A model generated the notes under the pieces. The model searched no databases. It was not told the origin of the DNA and saw nothing but the letters and a program-made list of their open reading frames with translations. The position numbers were made by a program, and so were the translations under genes. From the NCBI GenBank assembly GCA_015039365.1, contig WION01000256.1:1-64000 (forward strand): a DNA stretch of 64,000 bases, read 5' to 3'. Shown here piece after piece: positions 32,239-42,140 of this stretch (positions within the stretch are counted from its first letter, which is position 1; each line of letters begins with the position of its first letter). This DNA comes from Amanita rubescens (taxonomy: Eukaryota; Basidiomycota; Agaricomycetes; Agaricales; Amanitaceae).

Positions 32239-34098
32239 ATGAGCGTCCCCTCAGACGACTCTCTGTCAGAGGTGCTAATCGATGATCTCCGATTGGCCTG
32301 GAGAGCGAATTATGGGACTGGTGGGCTACAGCTTGACTCTTCATTGCTTCGTGTTCTGAATTCGATTAATGCAGTGGCCGCATTCACTGTACTGGTCTAC
32401 GACATTATTCTAACTTCGGGACGTGAAGTAAGCTGGCAATAGTTCGCTTCCCAACACGTGTTGACTGAACTTTGGAGATTACGTTTATATGGAGGTAAAA
32501 TCGTTCGAATTCGACATTGCGTCGCGCGTATGAACTCGACAGTTATGCAGGGCAAAGTGGTCCTTTCCGAAAATTGTTTACTTATTCATTCGATATTATG
32601 GGCTGGCCAATCTTGCGTAAGCTACTATTTCTATCAATTCATTTACTCTGACTGACTGTAAAATGTAGATATCAGGTTTCTGGTCGGTCGCTTGATGCTT
32701 TTGGAATTTCCACTAAGCTATCTTTGTAGTCTTAACAAGAACGTCGAACTCCCTTCAGGTATGGATCACTCCTTTTTCGTATCTCGAGGTCTGACATGGT
32801 GCGTTTGAAGACGTAAGTCAGGTTCGACCCTCTGGTAACTCTGTGTTTGACTGTCTATGAAGCTGCCGCCACTATTTGTCATTGGTTACCCTGTGCGTTC
32901 AGACTTGTATTACTATATGAGCTTAATATGTTAACGACCCACAGCGGAGGTCCCCTCGTTTTCTCAGCTCTTTCAAATGTAATTCTCATGTTACGAGTAC
33001 ATGCCCTTTATAATGGAGGTCGCGGAGGTGAATGGACGCGATTTAGCGATGATGGATGCGCTAATCGTGTTCGAAGTTATGATAATCCTTCTTTTACTAT
33101 TCGCTGGTGCGTTATTCAGAATCCTCTGTTCGAAACCCCGAACTCAAGTCGTATCTAGGCCAATTTATCGTTTGTCTTTTTACTGTTGTCGTGCTACCAC
33201 CTGAAGAAAATATAGGCACTGTTATACACCGGAATACGAATCAATAACACATTGGTCGTTTCCCTTCTTCCTGGTGTCCCCTGGCCCGGTTGTATCATGT
33301 CAAACCTTCATGCGTCATACGTCCTTGTTGGCTGGTAAGCAACTTCATCCACCCCCCGTATTGGGGCTGAACACATGACGTGATAGGGTGCCCGATTTGA
33401 TCACACCCAGTGCGTATTATCCGCAGAAGCGCGCTCCTGACTAACTATGGCATGGAAGCTATTCTGTTCCTTTTAACAATGTGGAACCTAATACACTCAG
33501 TTCTGTCTCCAAGAGGATGGCGTGTGATTTTCCAGAGAAATCTCCCTCATGCTGTGCGTATTCCTCCCCTTATCACCACTTTTTTTCGAGACGGAACTGT
33601 GCATTATCTCGTGTAAGAACCTCCCTTTACGCATGCCTTCCATTTAGACTAAAAACATGGTCCGATTAGTCTGATGGGTCAGTTCCCATGTTTGTATAAT
33701 GCGCAAGTCACCCACTAACGACTAGTAGTTACGGCGATAATTCTTGCGACGATGACTCTCGCCTGGTCGGCTCCTCAGGGATCCTCAACTGCACCGTGAG
33801 TTACAGCAGGGGTTTCTCATATAAAATTGCTGAATTTTTACCCCAGCTGGATGATAACCTCATTTTCATTTGCAGTGAGTGATCATGCTTCTCCTGGATC
33901 GTTATTCTCATAATACGTGCGCCTTAGACTTCAAGGCTTGTCCTAAATCTTCGCGTGGCAGCAGCTCGTCTGCAAGGTAGTACCACTACATGGCATCAAA
34001 CATTTTCTGTCCGAATGCCAGATATGGCAACATATGACGACGAAAGTGATCAGCGAGTCACAGAAGAAAATACAATAGAGTTACATTCATTTGCATGA
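32239..34098 (+). CDS. DUF6533-type multi-pass membrane protein
   Basis: Begins MSVPSDDSLSEVLIDDLRLA (ATG 32239). Joined exons give the DUF6533 signature: SINAVAAFTVLVYDIILTSG, then RE-ITFIWR and AKWSFPKIVYLFIRYYGLAN. Later segments include YEAAATICHW, FSALSNVILMLRVHALYN and EVMIILLLLFAGAL, and the last exon TSRLVLNLRVAAARLQG ends ENTIELHSFA at 34098. The conserved start, with a Tyr-Asp in the first helix followed by E-x-x-(F/Y)-I-W, defines this Agaricomycete family of unknown role. The middle exons (32660-33300) are poorly resolved, and some could be damaged; the first three and the last exon join cleanly. Confidence 0.7.
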
Positions 34099-35845
34099 TA
34101 CAATAAATTGTCATGTACATATTGATTATGTTTAATTTAACTTAACTTGTATCATTACTACCGCTGCAGGTCGTAAGCCCTTCCTTCAGATGTAAAAATC
34201 ATGATGTGGTCAAGCTGAACACGGCATTGCCAAGTCAATGACTTAGCATAAACGAACTATTTTAGTAACTTGGAACGACGTACTAATGACTTACATTATT
34301 GGACTTGAACATGTATTCACCGCGGTTCGTCGTGACCCGTCGTGACCCAATGTGATCGAGCGTGCTGTTTCATGGTACGAGATCGTCCTGACCCGATCAG
34401 GTCCATGAAGATCCGCCACAGCCGAGGCCCGCCCGTTACTATGTCGGATAAGAATAGAAGAGCCAGTACCAAAGACTGAATTTTGCTGCTACCACGAGTT
34501 CGAGATGACACAGGATGGGCTGGAGAGTAAACGTGAACAGCTGATGGAACTGCAGTGGAAAAAGGAGGCGTGGAGATTTGGAGAGGCGTTGGGAAGGACG
34601 AGCCATCGGAACCCAACATGTCGGCCCTACGGCTGTGACGATCTCTCACCAGAGCGCCAGACTTCGAAGAACGTTCGCGTACTGCTTGCTAAGGATGATC
34701 ACGCATAAGTATTGGAACCCGAGGGCGAATAACGCGGTCACAGGACGAAGGAGATACACAAATAGTGCGAGAGCGAATTGAATGCAGTGACGTAATGCAG
34801 TGCAGCTCTCTGTTTCAATGTTTGGTCACTAAAGTACATCGCGCTCGCGCACAAGAATGACGGGAATACCTTCTGGATGGTCACCGTTGACGTGGTGCAT
34901 CGATCATCTTTCCGACATCAGAGCAATAGAAAGAAGACCGTGCATTCGAGGCGGGGGTTGTGTGACCGATGCTGCTCAAAGAAATGAGTTTATGTTCGAA
35001 TTACCCAATTGTCACTCACTTGTTACTTACGGAGAAGAATAATCATCAATCGGCTATAGAACAAGGAAAAGTTACTTAAAACGTACTCGACCACAATATG
35101 AACGCTTCCTCCGCCTGTAAAGTGCAGCAAATTACCTATACGACGGATAGACTCAGCATCATTCGCGTTGGTTATGAAAAAAGCGGAAGAACGTACTGAG
35201 ACCAAGACCTTCCATAATAACACCTTGTCCAGTAAAGCTTGCGTCACCGTGTAACTGAACGCGATCGCCGAGTTGACAATTCGCCGGTGAGGTCTTAAGC
35301 AGAAAAAACTGTTTTGCGCGCGTTTTTCCCATAGAAACAGGGCTGACCGCCTCTGATGGCTGGTTAATCAGGAAACTATGCAATGGCTAGAGGACGAACC
35401 CAATTTGGCAGTGAGACTTTGACGGGGCCATGTGCGTTGTCGTAGTTCAAGGAGGGTGATGCAACTGGGTGCATGATGAACAAGTTGCCTAATGGATGCG
35501 AGGAGAGAAGTACCAAGATGGACCAAGATGGCTTATCACGTCTCCTTCGCAGCCGTATTCTTCGGGGAGCTCAGGCCCTCCTTTGATCTTGTGGAAAAGG
35601 GCGGTTGGTGAGAATTCGAGTAACCCGGTTAATAGATTGTGCGGCATGGCTGTCATCTATCGTTAGACGAGAACGAAACGATTTTAACGGTGCGTTGATA
35701 GCGCGATTCTCCTATTGGGCAGGGGTTTCTGCACGCAAAACAACATGATGAGAGAGAATCACGTTACTAACGCGCAGATAGGGTGACTCGGGCAAACAAG
35801 TTGTCAGAAAAGGGGCCAGATCGTTTGACGCTTCACACTACTGCA
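34099..35845. other. Gene-poor region with an unresolved minus-strand frame
   Basis: Includes repeat copy 34783-34828. On the minus strand, 35383-35060 reads KTSPANCQLGDRVQLHGDAS, FTGQGVIMEGLGL and, after a possible intron, SIRRIGNLLHFTGGGSVHIV. This looks protein-coding in composition but matches no family I recognise and has no clear start or end. Confidence 0.35.
34783..34828 (+). repeat. Dispersed direct repeat, copy 2
   Basis: Second copy of the 31000-31042 segment, with a few substitutions and a two-to-three-base length difference. Confidence 0.5.
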
Positions 35846-36701
35846 ATGTCTGAGTCAACCAACCCAGAGGCCCAGGTTCTACACCTCGCGGAAGAAATGA
35901 CGAAGTACTGTGTTCTCTCTGAAAGCTGCGCTCAGTCCCCAGAGGCCCAGGTTCTACACCTCACGGAAGCATTGACGAAGTACTGTGTTCTCTTTGAAAG
36001 CTGCGCTCAGTCCATTAAAGACACCCCTAACAAATGTCATATATCACAAGTGTACAAAGAGGCGGTCGAGAGTTGGCAATACCGCTCGGAGTTTTGTCGG
36101 CCGTCCCCCGGGAATGAAGCCGCAAGGGCAAAATTCTTTGCCGCTGTAGACGAGGTTTGTAAAACCGAGTCAAGAGCTCTTGACACGTACGTTCTCAACT
36201 CATCATCGCTGCAATGCCTTTCTAATAGTGTTCCCAAGTTGCTATCTGATTACTTTTGTGTGTTCAGCTGCAATGCAGGTCATTGTTGACCAAGATCTTG
36301 CGAGGCTATGCGATTCTGATCGTTGCTATGTGTTGGATGAATCTCGACGACTCTAGTATGTATTTAGTACGCTAACATCTTTTTTTATGCATTGACGCCA
36401 ATGCAGTATGGAACGGCTCAGTACCGTTTTGCAACCTACGTCAAATTCAAGTGCGGCTGCTGCACGGATTCCACAACATCTGGTGTCCGCCTTCTTCCCC
36501 GAGACTCAATCAAAACAATCTTTTGGGGAACTTGTTGGTAAAAACGTCCGTTACCGAGACCCCAGGAGTGGAAAAACAAGAGAAGGTACCGTCACGGACC
36601 AGGTAACAAGCTATCTCAAAGGAACGTATTACTCGATCACAAATAGTGACGGATGTGATGAGGAGGTCACTGAGGGCGAAATTTTGCTGGTACAGCTTTA
36701 G
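35846..36701 (+). CDS. Small hypothetical protein with internal repeat and Tudor-like tail
   Basis: Begins MSESTN (ATG 35846). Residues 7-56 are two adjacent 25-residue copies, PEAQVLHLAEEMTKYCVLSE plus SCAQS and PEAQVLHLTEALTKYCVLFE plus SCAQS. A Cys-containing helical part follows (AVDEVCKTESRALDTYV). Two introns fit: one ending GTTCAG, one from GTATGT to ATGCAG. The last exon has the pattern GKNVRYRDPRSGKTREGTV, then YYSITNSDGCDEEVTEGEI, typical of a small Tudor/PWWP-like beta barrel in which G-x-V ... E-G-T-V ... Y-Y-x-I ... D-G-x-x-E-E-V recur. Such barrels often bind modified histones or nucleic acid. The assignment is by pattern only. It lies directly upstream of a Plavaka transposase fragment and could belong to that element. 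Confidence 0.55.
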
Positions 36702-36775
36702 TGGTGATGGATTCCGTGGTACATCTTTAACGCATGTTACTGAAGGGGAACACAATGATATGAGCCGACCATTAC

Positions 36776-37156
36776 TTGGTATCATCATCGACGCTCCTAT
36801 TCCTAGCGGTCACAATTCGGCTCGATAAGTTATTACGCGCCGTGTATGGGTTACTGCCATACTTGACTTCATTACATATCCCAGTACCCAGCGACTCGCT
36901 ACAGTCTCTCGATGATGCACTAAAGATTTTTCACGACAACAAGGGCTGCATCTTTGTTGATCTAGGACTCCGCAAGCATTTCAACATCCCAAAGTTTCAC
37001 TCTTGCCGCCATTATGTTACAATCTCATTGTATGGAACAACTGATAACTACGACACACAATTTGCGGAGTGGCTTCATATTGATCTCGCCAAGCAAGCCT
37101 ACAATGCATCAAATGATGGATGGAACGGACCGAAAAGATTTTACAAACATGTCTAA
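36776..37156 (+). mobile_element. Plavaka-type (CACTA-like) transposase remnant
   Basis: The frame contains NIPKFHSCRHYVTISLYGTT, DNYDTQFAEWLHIDLAKQAY and ASNDGW. The pattern P-K-F-H-S-x-x-H-Y ... G-T-T-D-N-Y-(N/D)-T ... E-x-L-H-I-D-x-A-K is the conserved C-terminal region of Plavaka-family transposases that fill Agaricomycete genomes. Only about 125 residues remain, without the catalytic D/E residues upstream or terminal repeats that I could identify. The frame's first residues (36776-36830) are probably not part of the original protein. Confidence 0.75.
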
Positions 37157-38009
37157 TCACCGACATTTTTTCCTGATGATCTACCCTAGCTCACACTTGA
37201 TAGAATGATAAGAACGACATTGATATATGCCAATGGGAGAGTGGCGGCACTCAGGCTTTGCGAGCAATGGATGTACAGGTCTTGAGGTTTGATAGAAAGG
37301 CGACGACGAGAGCATAGAAAGACGTGGGAGCGAGCAACTTGAACTTTAATTAAACAGCAGCGAGAGACTCCAAAGCAAGAGCGCGGGCGACGTGGTTCAA
37401 ACGAAGAGCAACAAGAGCAAGCGACTGAAAAAATGATAAGAGTGAGCGCTAGCAGCAAAATGAAGGCGTACATCACTTGCAGAGCATCGAAATTCACTTG
37501 GATCTCTTCCGCCGCAACCTCCTCTTTCGTTTTTAAGCCTTCCGCCGACTTTAACTCCAGAAGAACTTTGCCATCGTCTTCCACTCTCTAGCTTCCTGTC
37601 TCAAGAAATCCCGCGGGCTGACATTCAGAATCCACCTTGGAGCAGACCTTTGGGTCGTACCAACGGCATAGAATTCTTTCCTCTTCAAACGGCCTAGCGA
37701 CTCATTGAAATTAAAGCTCCTAAGCTTGAAGACGTATTTAGGAGGAGCTGCTGGTGATTGGCGCAAATTGTCAGTTCAAATGCCAAGGATTGCCTTACCC
37801 AGCCTTTGTCGTCCATTTTGTGTATCTACACACAGAATAGATGAAATCCAGTGTCATGTTTCTATGACGAGACCTTGTTTTGTACCGCAAATGGAAATAA
37901 CGGAACTTTACGTGACGGATTGCAACGCTGGCACTTAACCCCCCTTCATTTGCGCCCTGCAACCAACATACATAAACGTTAGAAAACGCCATGGCAATGA
38001 ATCCTTTTG
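37157..38009. other. Intergenic region with weak minus-strand frames
   Basis: Minus-strand frames at 37186-37584 and 37551-37766 are open and one has a hydrophobic run (YAFILLLALTLIIFSVACS), but neither begins with ATG and no family is recognised. They are not called as genes. Confidence 0.35.
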
Positions 38010-39279
38010 ATGAGCGCTAGCATTAACGCACTCCCGTTCAAGTTTGAATACACATGTGCTGCAGGGTACGAGGCTAGTTTTCGGCGCTCATCGTTCTTCA
38101 TTGACCATTGCAATAGCATCAGCAGCCCGAGTTTATCCATTGCGCTGGTCAGTCCACTGCCTGTAAACGAACCGACCCTGCCTTGATTGGCGTTTTGTAG
38201 GTGACCGGGAATGTATTCGGCTTTTGTCTATACGGAGCACTAACCGTGCAAGTGTGTTCGTCTTTTCCAAACATGGCTCACAGAACCTTTGACTAACTGT
38301 TTCGGTATAGATTTTTATTGCATCACCTTCACGGAAGATTCAAGAATGTTGAGGGCGATCATATACGCCATCTACTTAATCGAGACGATCTTCACCGCCC
38401 TGCTCGCGTACGACCTGACACAGCTGGTGGTTGATCCCGGTTACACCGTTTGCTTTGCGTCTATAATAATTTCGATATGCGAAGGGCTAGGTGTGCTGCC
38501 ATATACTTCGAATCCTAGGACGTAACTGACACGTTTGAAGTGGCGTTATTGATGCAAGTTGTGTATGCACATCGCATACGAATGCTTACACAAATAAAAT
38601 TCATACCACTATTCTTCGTTGCGGTACGCAAAACGTAAAGGGACCTGTTTTTAATAACTTATTTACTATGTAGCTGATCACAATAGAAGTCGTTCTTGTC
38701 GCAGTGTTGATGTCACTCCAAGTTTCATTTTACATTGTCGCGGTGGCACGTCGTTTAAATGCTGATCGATGTTTATTGTCTAACGTTCAAGTCCGTAGGC
38801 GTGGACCGCGTCGTGCCTCCTCGCCGACCTGACCATCGCAATTCTCATGGTTTGGGCCGTAAGTGTGTAGCTTGAGAATGTTCAATCCTGATCTCACAAT
38901 ATGTTGCAGCTTACGAGGGTTAAAATACGCTCAAAACAGTTACGACGAAAGATAGTACGCTTGTTGCACCTAACTGTCGGCGGCGGCATCCTCACTGGTA
39001 AGCTTCCAATAGCATTATTCATTTTGAGGTACGTTTCCAACGATATGTTTAGTTGCAGTAAATGTTGCTACGCTGGCTGCATCAGTGCTTTCCCTTTATC
39101 TCACCCTTGCCTGTGGAATTGTCTTATCGAAGATTTATGCAAACTCGATTATGGTTGTGGTCAATGACCGTAAACCTCCCAGAGATGACGAATCATCATC
39201 CGCCGATAATATGATAACCTTTTATAGTATCGGAAGCCTTCCGATAGGGAGCGGTGACGAGTCTCAAGTCACCGGATGA
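38010..39279 (+). CDS. DUF6534-type multi-pass membrane protein B
   Basis: Begins MSASINALPFKFEYTCAAG (ATG 38010) and follows the same exon pattern as gene A at 28198: PSLSIAL, TGNVFGFCLYGALTVQV, FYCITFTEDSRMLRAIIYAI, YLIETIFTALLAYDLTQLVV, CFASIIISICEGL, ALLMQVVYAHRIRMLTQIKF, ITIEVVLVAVLMSLQVSFYI, TASCLLADLTIAILMVWA and LACGIVLSKIYANSIMVVVN, ending GDESQVTG. All introns are at matching places, so the two genes are a segmental duplicate pair about 9.8 kb apart. No stop or frameshift was found once introns are removed. The role is unknown; DUF6534 proteins are predicted seven-helix membrane proteins. Confidence 0.75.
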
Positions 39280-40306
39280 ACAAAGTTTAAACGATTTGAT
39301 TAGTGGGAGACACGTAAAGCAAATGTGATAGGAGTTAACAAGTTACATGTATCATTATTGTAGTTACATCGTTGGGGGCTGGAGGGACGTACATAAGACC
39401 GGATCCTATCGGATTATGAATTCTGAAGAGATTGGTCATATTCTGCGCTTCAATAAACTTGAGATCTGAACGGTAGAAGAATATTAAGGCAGGGTCTTCC
39501 GTTGTAATGGGAGCGGGCGGATGGACGACCGCGTATCATTGATCCGCTAATGATAGCGCTATCGGTTAACTCTCGACTACCAACGATCGTATTGGGCGAT
39601 CGCGTATGGGTCCTGAAAATCAGCGGTCCGAAAGTGCACGCGATATCTACAACCCGGAGTCTGGTATGTCGTCATATTATCGCCATTTGGAAGCAGGTCT
39701 GTCGAAGTTGAGAAAACTATCGATAACGCAGAAGCAGATCTCGGCACGTGCATGTATTAGGACGATACCCCAGAGTCCGCGGATCAAGCTAGCACGCTGC
39801 GTCCTGCATTTCTTGCGTGATATAGGGGATACGAGCGTAGGGTATAGAATTCCTAGACAAGCCTCATGGGCATGACATCAACATGCGCCGAACATACCAA
39901 GGAAATCGGAGTACCTCCGCAGTCGCTTCGTTCTAATATAAGCCCAGGTCCTCCTTCCCCAGCTAGTAACACTGAGGAAACCAAATGGGTCTCCTGGGTC
40001 CGTAGAGGTCCGCTGTACGTTCACCACCGTAATTGCGGGATGTTTAGTATTGCTCACGGGCACAGTAATCGCAGCTTTCCTTCTTTCACCGCTGTGCAAT
40101 CTTTTCCTCAGGCGAAAGATTAGGGGAATCGGAACGCTTACATACCGAACCGCTTCATCTTTGGCATATCCGTCACATGCGCTTGCACTGAGGCCGATAG
40201 AACTTGCGATTGTAAGTCCTGCTTGGCTTATCTGGGCCGCAATGCTACCGCGTGTTAGATATGCCTACTCTCGTTGTTTGATGCCACAGCTTAGATTCAT
40301 ACTACC
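39280..40306. other. Region with a possible small membrane protein
   Basis: The plus-strand frame ending at 40316 contains a good transmembrane segment (TVIAGCLVLLTGTVIAAFLL) followed by LRRKIRGIGTLTYRTASS. An upstream Pro/Ser-rich stretch (39866-40000) might belong to it, but no convincing start or splice series was found. Confidence 0.3.
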
Positions 40307-41109
40307 ATGGTCCTAGTCAACAGCATTGAGCTTTTGCACGATTGTCTCGCCGACATCTCCCCCGTTCCTGTTCCAACTCAGGCGAATTACCTCGCAGTCG
40401 ACATAGAGGGCGTAAATTTGTGCCGAAGAGGGCGCATCTGCATCGTGCAGCTGCAATCCAGTCTTAGTCAAGTTGTATGGTTAGTTGATGTGACGGTGCT
40501 AGGCGCCCAGGCGTTTGACGAGGTTGACAAAGAAGGAAGGAGTTTGCGTTCTATTTTGCAGAGACCAAATATACAAAAGGTCGGTCCACGCCCATTTCGC
40601 GTGCAGTTCACGTGGTCCCGACAAAGTTCGCTTTACAGTGGTTTTACGATGTGAGAAACGATTCTGATGCCTTGTATAATTTATACGGCGTCAGCCTCAA
40701 CAACGTATACGACCTACAACTCCTCGAGTTGGCGAATCGGTTGTCCAGAGGCAAAAACGCGAGATTTTTGAACAGCCTCGAAAAGTCCGCAGAGGAATAC
40801 CTCGTCATTGACCGCGATTGGCGGGCCGTCAAGGAGCAGGGCATATCATTGTTCGTTCCATCGAGGGGAGGTCATTATGAGATTTTGGAGAAGAGGCCAT
40901 TGGATTCACGTCTAGTCGCATATTGTGAACAAGATGTGACGGTCCTTTTCAAACTAGCGAAGGCGTTGAGGAACCAAATGGGAATGAAGGGGAAGGATTG
41001 GGAACTTCGGGTTTACGTTGGGTCTATATCCCGCGCTGCGCTCGCTTGGAACCCGAGGTACAGAGGCGATGCGAGTGGTCCAAGAAAGGCACTTGCGCCA
41101 TGGTTATGA
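40307..41109 (+). CDS. DEDDy 3'-5' exonuclease-domain protein (EXD1/RNase D-like)
   Basis: Two exons, ATG 40307, with one intron (GTCGGT...TTACAG) before WFYDVRNDSDAL. The four acidic residues of the DEDD nuclease fold are visible: Asp and Glu in YLAVDIEGVNLCRRGRICIV, Asp in FYDVRNDSDAL, and Tyr-x-x-x-Asp in VAYCEQDVTVLFKLAKAL. KYRG-like closing residues (NPRYRGDASGP) end the protein at about 245 residues. The layout, with RICIVQLQ after the first motif and LLELANRL after the third, fits stand-alone EXD1-like exonucleases. The family trims RNA or DNA from the 3' end; the substrate here is not known. Confidence 0.85.
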
Positions 41110-41388
41110 AACCGAATTAGCTGCATCGGCAGATTGTAATATGCAGTAGTGTATGCATTTTGATCCGCATGTTATGATACTTTGCTGTAATATTTATGGT
41201 TGCTGTATTGTAAAAATTTCCATTGCCATGAGTTTCGAAGGGGAGGCAAATTGGTTGACTTTGGCGTGGAATTTGTTAGCGGCATTTCAAGTGATCGACG
41301 TGACCCTTACGCGACTCGTGGCAGTTCCAATAAATTTACGATTGGGTAAGTCAACGGCCCTTCTTCTCCCCAACTTGTCACGTCAACC

Positions 41389-41870
41389 ATGTTGAAGCAG
41401 CGCTTTCAAACTATCATTAACCGACTGCGATGTGTGTTCAAAAAGAAGTCGGGGCTGTCAGGGTCCTGCACGGACGCGTGTACAGAAGCGTCGACCGACT
41501 TTACACAAAGTGAACACGTAGAGAAGTCCGGTGATGTGACTCCGGCGACTGGGTCGTCCTCGACCAAATCTAAATCCTCTGGCGAGAGCATGCACGATGT
41601 GCCTGCAGGGGAAAAAGAGCAAACCAGGTTGGGATCGTTGGAGTCAGGTATAGGGTCAGACGACCTGGTATCCAGGTTATCTGAGTCGCCAACGGTGCCT
41701 CGAACCATACCCCAGCTGCCGACAATTGTGGTCGGAGAAGACCTCGAACCTCTTAACCTCGAGCCACGTAGAGATTCGGATCAACTGGTACGTTTGTTCT
41801 TCTGACGTTGTGAATATATTCTGATGAAATATAGCCTCGGGATGAGTTGAGCACCAACTATTCAGCCTGA
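41389..41870 (+). CDS. Small Ser/Glu-rich hypothetical protein
   Basis: Begins MLKQRFQTIINRLRCVFKKK (ATG 41389), a basic amphipathic start, followed by a low-complexity Ser/Thr/Asp/Glu-rich chain with TIPQLPTIVVGEDLEPLNLE. One intron (GTACGT...ATATAG) leads to a final exon PRDELSTNYSA. About 147 residues, with no family match. It lies between the exonuclease and condensin genes, all on the plus strand. The basic head could be a membrane or nucleic-acid contact. The gene is supported by open frame, start context and clean splice sites only. Confidence 0.5.
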
Positions 41871-42140
41871 AGGATACTAGTATAATTGGGTTGCATTTTT
41901 GGTCGTTGACGTGACAAAATATTTTTCACTCCTTGTTTCTGGTCTGTTTACATTACTTATACGTGCCATACGGTTAATAGTACACATACACACTCGTTTA
42001 ACATGATTTGTGGCGAATGATGCCGAGTGAGATAAAGAACATGATAAAGTAGCGCGAACCAATCAGGAGTCGGAAACGTAACGCCGACGCGATTTCACGT
42101 GACCTGACGCGTGCGCGTCACCTCTTACTTGCCGACTACG

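Noticed and set aside
37186..37766. Minus-strand membrane protein gene
   Set aside because: Neither frame begins with ATG, the frames overlap rather than splice, and no family pattern is seen.
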